Positions 62,801 through 64,000 of a stretch of 64,000 nucleotides of DNA are shown here, one piece after another (the stretch's first letter is position 1; each line of letters begins with the position of its first letter). A program made the translations under genes and the position numbers. The stretch spans positions 305,676,956-305,740,955 of the forward strand of contig NC_081824.1 in assembly GCF_030867095.1 (NCBI RefSeq). Direction: 5' to 3'. The notes under the pieces are model-generated. The model was given only the letters and a program-made list of their open reading frames with translations, ran no database searches and was not told where the DNA came from. This DNA is from Alligator mississippiensis (lineage: Eukaryota; Chordata; Crocodylia; Alligatoridae).

Positions 62801-63840
62801 ATTCTGAAATACACTGTAAATCTCAAAACCTAACCTGAACTATCTTCCTACAACTGGTTCGGTGCACCTCTCCAAACATACAGGAGGAAGACTGTTTTAG
62901 TAGTGCTGACCTGGTTTTACAGACATGCATACAGAGTGCTAGAAGTGAAACACTAGATTGTGCTAGTTCAAGTGGAATCTCTTAGATTAGTGGTGCTCAA
63001 CCAGTTTGAGCCTACAGGCCAGATGAGAGGCATGGGGCCTGCCTGTGGGCTGGATTTGATCCTGAGCACCAGGATGGGGTCCCAGTCCCTGCACTGCCCC
63101 TGCCCAGTCCTGCACACTGGAATTGGATTTTGGGGGCCCCATGCTGCTCCCACCCAGTCCCATGTGCAGAACTCAGGCTCCAGGGGCCTTGTCGTGGCCA
63201 CATGCACCAAGCTAGCTTACAGTGCACCCAAGCTAGTCTATAGGGCCATAACTCACAGGGAGCCTCACAGACAGGATGACATGGTGCTGGGAGCTGGATC
63301 TGACCTGCAACCCAAGGGTTGAGCACCCCTGCCCTAGACATTCCATTATACCATTTTTAACTTTTAAAATGCAGTAACAACGTGCTTGATTCACCAGCAG
63401 TACTTTGGTCGTTGGAGTTCTGCATACTGCAGAGAACACCAAGTCATTAACACTCAACTAGTGACTGGATTTAGTGAAAATATCTTGTGGATTTTTTTTC
63501 TTTGTTCTCAAGAGACTTGAGGAATATTATTAAGGTCATTAAAGCTTTCCTGTTTGCCACAAACACAATTAACATCTGCTTAGGCTTAAGAAAAATGCAC
63601 TGATTTAGACAACACCAAATTGCAGTGTGGTAGCTACTTTGACATACATACCAGTTTCAGCATCCATGGGCTTCCGCGGCAAGTGGCAAAACATCCAAAC
63701 AGCCCAAAGACAATAATCGTGGTACCAGTCCCAATAAGCACATAGGGGGCATTGGTAGAGTTTTCAGCAATGAGCGAGATATAGGTGCCTAAAGTGAGCT
63801 TCCCCCAGACTCCAACAGCAAGAAGAATAACTCCTGTGAT
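33494..63840 (-). CDS. TSPAN7: TSPAN7, tetraspanin-7 (coding exons 2-7, partial gene)
   Basis: Six coding exons on the minus strand, all phase 0 and bounded by AG/GT, join into 222 codons plus TAA: 63652-63840, 59740-59814, 57077-57172, 56278-56433, 46865-46948 and 33494-33562. With about 27 codons of an exon 1 outside the window this gives 249 residues, the mammalian TSPAN7 length. TSPAN7 is a four-pass membrane protein of neurons and other cells that organises tetraspanin-enriched microdomains; its C-terminal tail is reported to bind the PDZ protein PICK1. The joined protein shows parts of TM1, then TM2, TM3, a large extracellular loop with the CCG signature and six cysteines (150, 151, 174, 175, 181, 201), TM4 and a C-terminus ending YEMV. 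N-glycosylation sequons fall at 54, 155, 158, 177 and 188. Residues P171-P172 before the CC pair are intact; position 172 is a known human X-linked intellectual disability site. No frameshift or premature stop is present. Confidence 0.96.
33611..33866. mobile_element. Chompy-like MITE in TSPAN7 intron 6
   Basis: GGCGTGTCTACACGAGACGC at the left is mirrored by GCACATGTAGACATGCC at the right. The inside contains TAGTAGAATTAGTCTGC and TAGACTAATTCTACTGC inverted blocks. The GGGCATGTCTACAC terminus also bounds the element at 35680-36620. From memory this is like the Chompy MITEs described in crocodilians; a database match is needed. Confidence 0.55.
33870..35670. other. TSPAN7 intron 6, nothing recognised
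   Basis: Intronic sequence without recognisable exon or repeat. Confidence 0.4.
35680..36620. mobile_element. 0.94-kb Chompy-like non-autonomous element with GC-rich interior
   Basis: GGGTGTGTCTATACAAGATG at the left is mirrored by GCATGTGTAGACATGCCC at the right. The left arm holds a perfect hairpin at 35698-35753, and subterminal TGCGCAGTAG/CTACTGTGCAG motifs recur through the first 200 bases. The middle (35930-36530) is GC-rich, with meaningless frames of up to 143 codons. No transposase. Confidence 0.6.
35698..35753. repeat. Perfect 26-bp-arm hairpin
   Basis: Arms at 35698-35723 and 35728-35753 are exact reverse complements (arm begins TGCTTTACTGTGCAGTAGAT) around CTGC. Confidence 0.95.
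37055..37600 (-). mobile_element. L3/CR1-like LINE 3' end, minus strand
   Basis: On the minus strand, the order is AGGAGAGACTGAAAAAACTA ([15 protein letters not shown]), GGGGGCACCCAATCAAATTA ([11 protein letters not shown]), then a frame [19 protein letters not shown], matching the C-terminus of this LINE group. Multiple stops. It is the only sizeable LINE in the TSPAN7 introns lying in the same orientation as the gene. Confidence 0.6.
37642..37962. mobile_element. MITE with GGMTGCTTRCAGAC ends
   Basis: GGATGCTTGCAGACGTAAT at the left pairs with AAATGTCTGTAAGCAGCC at the right. The interior is palindrome-rich (CACTTTACTTTAAACACGGC; CAGCGCATTACTTCAACCTG against CAGGCTGAAGTAACACATTG). It is 321 bases and non-coding. 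Confidence 0.6.
38188..38241. repeat. (TA)n microsatellite
   Basis: About 27 uninterrupted TA units in TSPAN7 intron 6. Confidence 0.97.
38242..38927. other. TSPAN7 intron 6, nothing recognised
   Basis: Unremarkable intronic sequence. Confidence 0.4.
38928..39050 (-). repeat. Old interspersed repeat with TTATTATTA end
   Basis: TTTTTATTATTATTAACTGT, then GGACCCCATCATGCCAGGCA and CCCACAGAGCTTAGAATCTA, is the reversed form of the family at 2995-3095. It resembles a very widespread ancient vertebrate repeat that I cannot name with certainty. Confidence 0.45.
39424..40365 (+). mobile_element. CR1 LINE (subfamily with TTTTCTATGATTC tail), antisense in TSPAN7 intron 6
   Basis: The RT C-terminal half is readable: [29 protein letters not shown] (the FADD aspartates replaced by VKD), then [31 protein letters not shown] and the terminal [19 protein letters not shown]. 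Frame breaks occur near 39887 and 39960-40080. The 3' end is CTCTGGAGGTCCCTTCCAAC, then CTAATTTTCTATGATTC. Its 5' edge carries an exact 20-base tandem duplication (39429-39468). Confidence 0.9.
40665..40785 (+). mobile_element. tRNA-Ile-derived SINE with CR1 3' tail
   Basis: 40665-40738 resembles tRNA-Ile(AAT): TTAGCTCAGTTGGTTAGAGC (A box), ATGATGCTAATAAGACCAAGG (anticodon arm with CTAATAA) and a degenerate B box GATTCCGTCC. It runs directly into the CR1 3' end (GGACTAGATGATCTCTGGAG, then GTCCCTTCC). Acceptor-stem pairing is not kept and the CCA side is replaced by CR1 sequence, so it is a SINE and not a tRNA gene. A similar tRNA-Ile/CR1 design is known from a zebra-finch SINE (TguSINE1); I cannot test relatedness. 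Confidence 0.75.
40930..40977. repeat. Short tandem duplication
   Basis: The 16-base unit GGTCACTCATGATGAA occurs twice in a row before GGTTGG. Confidence 0.8.
41146..42236 (+). mobile_element. CR1 LINE, recent-looking 3' half, antisense in TSPAN7 intron 6
   Basis: An uninterrupted frame of about 285 codons (to 41996) encodes the RT palm and thumb: [52 protein letters not shown] (catalytic FADD, 41345-41359), then [17 protein letters not shown] and [21 protein letters not shown] frameshift near 41950 precedes the conserved [19 protein letters not shown] region. It ends with GGTCCCTTCCGACCCTAACA and TCTATGAATCTATGA. It is 5'-truncated within the RT. It has the same subfamily-type tail as the minus-strand copy at 11.07-13.2 kb. 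Confidence 0.93.
42237..46864. other. TSPAN7 intron 6, left unassigned
   Basis: 4.6 kb of intronic DNA with no recognisable exon, LINE or MITE. Frames reach only about 100 codons, without domains. Confidence 0.45.
46865..46948 (-). CDS. TSPAN7: TSPAN7 exon 6: last loop cysteine and start of TM4
   Basis: Twenty-eight codons (residues about 200-227) begin GCYDLV after CTTTCAG and end with CAG before GTATAC. The exon supplies the last loop cysteine (about 201), a short amphipathic segment and the first half of TM4 ([13 protein letters not shown]). The donor GTATAC is weaker than the others because position +5 is A, but the frame join to exon 7 is exact. Confidence 0.95.
46949..47990. other. TSPAN7 intron 5, proximal part
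   Basis: No repeat recognised besides the CA microsatellite at 47833. Confidence 0.45.
47833..47862. repeat. (CA)n microsatellite
   Basis: About 15 CA units. Confidence 0.95.
47993..50825 (+). mobile_element. CR1 LINE, 2.8 kb, endonuclease to 3' end, antisense in TSPAN7 intron 5
   Basis: The longest and best preserved CR1 in the window. Three frames in series cover most of ORF2: the endonuclease ([20 protein letters not shown] from 48051; [14 protein letters not shown] at 48368 with catalytic [13 protein letters not shown] near 48572), the linker, the RT N-terminus ([38 protein letters not shown]), and a 379-codon frame (49580-50719) with [51 protein letters not shown] (49913-49930) and the C-terminal [19 protein letters not shown]. 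Frames shift near 48345, 49030 and 49545. The 3' end is GAGGTCCCTTCCAGCCCTAA, then TGTCTATGAAATCTATGAAA. The N-terminal part of the endonuclease and ORF1 are missing. Confidence 0.95.
50957..51445. mobile_element. hAT-like MITE with perfect 8-bp target-site duplication
   Basis: The element begins CAGGGGTGCTCAACCCCTGA and ends GATCGAGCAGCACTA. It is flanked on both sides by the exact octamer CCTTAGAG (50949-50956 and 51446-51453), the nnnTAGnn-type duplication typical of hAT insertions. The interior is GC-rich and non-coding. It shares its termini with the element at 62988-63331. Confidence 0.85.
51454..52261. other. TSPAN7 intron 5, nothing recognised
   Basis: AT-rich intronic sequence with no repeat that I can name. 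Confidence 0.4.
52262..52440 (+). mobile_element. MIR SINE relic
   Basis: ATTAGCCTCATTTGACAGCT, GAAGAAACAGACATACAGAG and TTAGCCAAGGTTGCTTACCA, then AGTAGCAGAGTTCACACAGC, follow the MIR consensus order (TCATTTTACAGATGAGGAAA ... GTAAGTGGCAGAGC). Confidence 0.65.
52441..53689. other. TSPAN7 intron 5, nothing firmly recognised
   Basis: 53460-53650 has repeated ATGCTGG/CCATCATGG motifs suggestive of a decayed MITE. The rest is unassigned. Confidence 0.35.
53690..53862 (+). mobile_element. CR1 LINE (host copy), part 1
   Basis: RT N-terminal region similar to 49226-49375 of the 48-kb copy: [19 protein letters not shown], then [20 protein letters not shown]. It stops at 53862, where another CR1 is inserted, and continues at 54102. 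Confidence 0.85.
53863..54101 (+). mobile_element. CR1 3' end nested inside another CR1
   Basis: This begins in the C-terminal region of CR1 ORF2 ([20 protein letters not shown], then [20 protein letters not shown]) and runs to the 3' end GGTCCCTTTCGACCCTAAGC, then ACTATGACA. It splits the host codons for GTHSGEV and LPEDWKRA, so the host CR1 was already in place. Both are in plus orientation, antisense to TSPAN7. Confidence 0.85.
54102..54862 (+). mobile_element. CR1 LINE (host copy), part 2, with internal RT deletion
   Basis: Continues with [16 protein letters not shown], then [28 protein letters not shown], then GPTMVSPKAL near 54545. There it jumps directly into the C-terminal [20 protein letters not shown] (from 54573), omitting roughly 690 bases including the FADD active site. 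The 3' end is GTCCCTTCCAGCACTAATGT, then CTATGAAATCTATGA repeats. It is closest by eye to the 48-kb copy. Confidence 0.88.
54863..56277. other. TSPAN7 intron 5, distal part, nothing recognised
   Basis: No repeat or exon recognised between the nested CR1 and exon 5. Confidence 0.4.
56278..56433 (-). CDS. TSPAN7: TSPAN7 exon 5: CCG motif and cysteine-rich head of the loop
   Basis: Fifty-two codons (residues about 148-199) start LSCCG after TTTTCTAG and end with AAG before GTGAGG. The exon carries the tetraspanin CCG signature, the second cysteine pair in a PPSCC context, a further cysteine in DCNPQ, and four N-glycosylation sequons (NYT, NWS, NSS, NMT). The cysteines are those expected to form disulphides across the large loop. 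A frame read on the opposite strand across this exon is a shadow. Confidence 0.96.
56730..56785 (+). mobile_element. CR1 3' terminal fragment
   Basis: CCAGAAGGCCCCTTCCAGGC followed by CTACTTTCCTATGATTCTAT matches only the last ~55 bases of CR1, in TSPAN7 intron 4. Confidence 0.6.
57077..57172 (-). CDS. TSPAN7: TSPAN7 exon 4: first part of large extracellular loop
   Basis: Thirty-two codons (residues about 116-147) begin [10 protein letters not shown] after CTCTTAG and end at AGT before GTAAGT. This is the helical stalk region of the large extracellular loop, before the CCG motif. It is the most diverged exon seen relative to mammalian TSPAN7 (roughly six to eight substitutions by memory), as expected for this variable region. 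Both splice borders are consensus. Confidence 0.95.
57173..59739. other. TSPAN7 intron 3, unassigned
   Basis: No exon. 57900-58085 contains AGCTACAGTGACAGAAG and GCTACAGTGGCAGAG, a probable decayed MITE. No other repeat named. Confidence 0.4.
59740..59814 (-). CDS. TSPAN7: TSPAN7 exon 3: TM3
   Basis: Twenty-five codons (residues about 91-115) run from TATGCC after TTTTCAG to GAG before GTGAGT. They encode a hydrophobic third transmembrane helix of the pattern [16 protein letters not shown], followed by FVFRHE at the start of the large extracellular loop. Both borders are consensus and the phase is 0, so the reading frame continues unchanged into exon 4. Confidence 0.95.
60045..60776. mobile_element. 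Probable non-autonomous DNA transposon
   Basis: TACCTGAATCTAAGATGACC near the left is mirrored by GTACTTGATTCTAAGACAAG and TACGGTAAGTACA at the right. A long hairpin lies at 60085-60158 and a GC-rich non-coding core at 60180-60720. Ends approximate. Confidence 0.4.
60085..60158. repeat. Imperfect 32-bp-arm hairpin
   Basis: CCAATAATTAG(T)TTCTATACATGG pairs with CCATGTATAGAA(T)CTAATTATTGG around an AT-rich loop. Confidence 0.85.
61056..61454. mobile_element. hAT-like MITE with 8-bp target-site duplication
   Basis: The left end CAGGGATTGGCAATGTTTTT and the right end GGGGGTTGCCGACTCCTG are inverted versions of the CAGGGGTCGGCAACC terminus. Flanks ATGTAAGA (61048-61055) and AAGTAAGA (61455-61462) agree at 7 of 8 positions. 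Interior frames on both strands (up to 132 codons) are not genes. Confidence 0.8.
61551..62096. mobile_element. hAT-like MITE
   Basis: The right end TCTAAAAAGGTTGAGAATCA then CTG is mirrored by the left end CAGAATCAACTTTTTTAGAC. Flanking octamers (TTTAGCCC and CTTTAAAG) do not match well. Non-coding interior. Confidence 0.5.
62276..62794. mobile_element. hAT-like MITE with 8-bp target-site duplication
   Basis: Left end CAGAGATGTCAAACTTATGG; right end GGCCAGGGATGAGTTTGTCA then CCCTG. Flanks CTTTGCAT (62268-62275) and CCTTACAT (62795-62802) agree at 6 of 8 positions. The interior has CATGTGGC/GCATGCA-type repeats and no transposase. Confidence 0.75.
62988..63331. mobile_element. hAT-like MITE, same family as 50957-51445
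   Basis: Left end TAGTGGTGCTCAACCAGTTT; right end AACCCAAGGGTTGAGCACCC then CTG. Flanks TCTTAGAT (62980-62987) and CCCTAGAC (63332-63339) agree at 5 of 8 positions, all differences being transitions, and fit the nnnTAGnn hAT pattern. Confidence 0.75.
63332..63651. other. TSPAN7 intron 2, proximal end
   Basis: Unremarkable intronic sequence up to the donor of exon 2. Confidence 0.5.
63652..63840 (-). CDS. TSPAN7: TSPAN7 exon 2: end of TM1, small loop, TM2
   Basis: Sixty-three codons, residues about 28-90, start directly after a polypyrimidine tract and CTAG (63841-63844) and end at CTG before GTATGT. The exon begins [15 protein letters not shown], completing TM1, then gives the small extracellular loop with sequon NST, and TM2 ending with the [10 protein letters not shown] segment. 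In this exon it differs from the human protein as I recall it by a single Val-to-Ile change in TM2. The preceding exon, encoding the short cytoplasmic N-terminus and the start of TM1, should lie beyond the right edge. Confidence 0.96.
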
Positions 63841-64000
63841 CTAGAAAAATGAGAAAAGAAAACAGTTAAGGCCTGCTCAGGATGGACATCCAGAATCAGT
63901 GTAGTGAGGGTGAGCACTGACATTAATTGCTGTCAGAACAGAACTGCTGCCATAGTTGTGGCCAACTCTGGAGACTTTTAGTAGCTCCAGAGGGATTAAA
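63841..64000 (-). other. TSPAN7: TSPAN7 intron 1, 3' end
   Basis: Only the last 160 bases of intron 1 are present. The acceptor (TTTTTCTAG) touches exon 2. Exon 1 and the promoter are outside the window. Confidence 0.8.

Noticed and set aside
1..64000. An undescribed multi-gene system
   Set aside because: The window is explained by one conserved host gene and layers of transposable elements; no gene cluster or array pointing to a new system was found.

Overview
The window is vertebrate nuclear DNA: split exons with GT-AG borders, long introns, CA/TA microsatellites and abundant CR1-type LINEs. The best-supported gene is TSPAN7 (tetraspanin-7), read on the minus strand. Coding exons 2 to 7 join in frame over 222 codons and match mammalian TSPAN7 almost residue for residue (comparison from memory). 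Exon 1, with about 27 further codons, lies beyond base 64000. The repeat mix suggests a sauropsid, most likely a crocodilian: several CR1 subfamilies, a Penelope-like element with a GIY-YIG domain, many short non-autonomous DNA transposons including ones resembling crocodilian Chompy elements, an L3/CR1-like LINE and MIR-like relics. A turtle cannot be excluded from sequence alone.

Layout. 1-31.98 kb: the region downstream of TSPAN7, with no recognisable protein-coding gene. It holds three Penelope-like fragments (4.96-5.33, 9.11-11.07 and 18.35-18.50 kb), a CR1 inserted into one of them (10.41-10.84 kb), a large decayed CR1 on the minus strand (11.07-13.20 kb), an L3-like LINE with its RT deleted (22.4-23.3 kb), and GC-rich non-autonomous DNA transposons (15.05-15.52, 16.53-17.34, 23.34-24.65, 25.94-27.46 kb). 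31.98-33.17 kb: inferred TSPAN7 3' UTR exon. 33.49-63.84 kb: TSPAN7 exons 7 to 2 with introns of about 0.3, 13.3, 9.3, 0.6, 2.6 and 3.8 kb (introns 7 to 2). The introns carry CR1 copies at 39.4, 41.1, 48.0, 53.7 and 54.5 kb, all antisense to the gene. They also carry a tRNA-Ile/CR1-tailed SINE at 40.67 kb and a cluster of hAT-like elements with 8-bp target-site duplications at 50.96, 61.06, 62.28 and 62.99 kb.

No bacterial-style operon, CRISPR array, defence island or other undescribed multi-gene system is visible. The most interesting material is in the mobile elements: nested insertions whose order can be read, a tRNA-headed SINE borrowing a CR1 tail, a hammerhead-ribozyme-like motif in Penelope 3' ends, and non-autonomous DNA transposons with GC-rich interiors and perfect hairpins. 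All family assignments come from reading the sequence without a database search.
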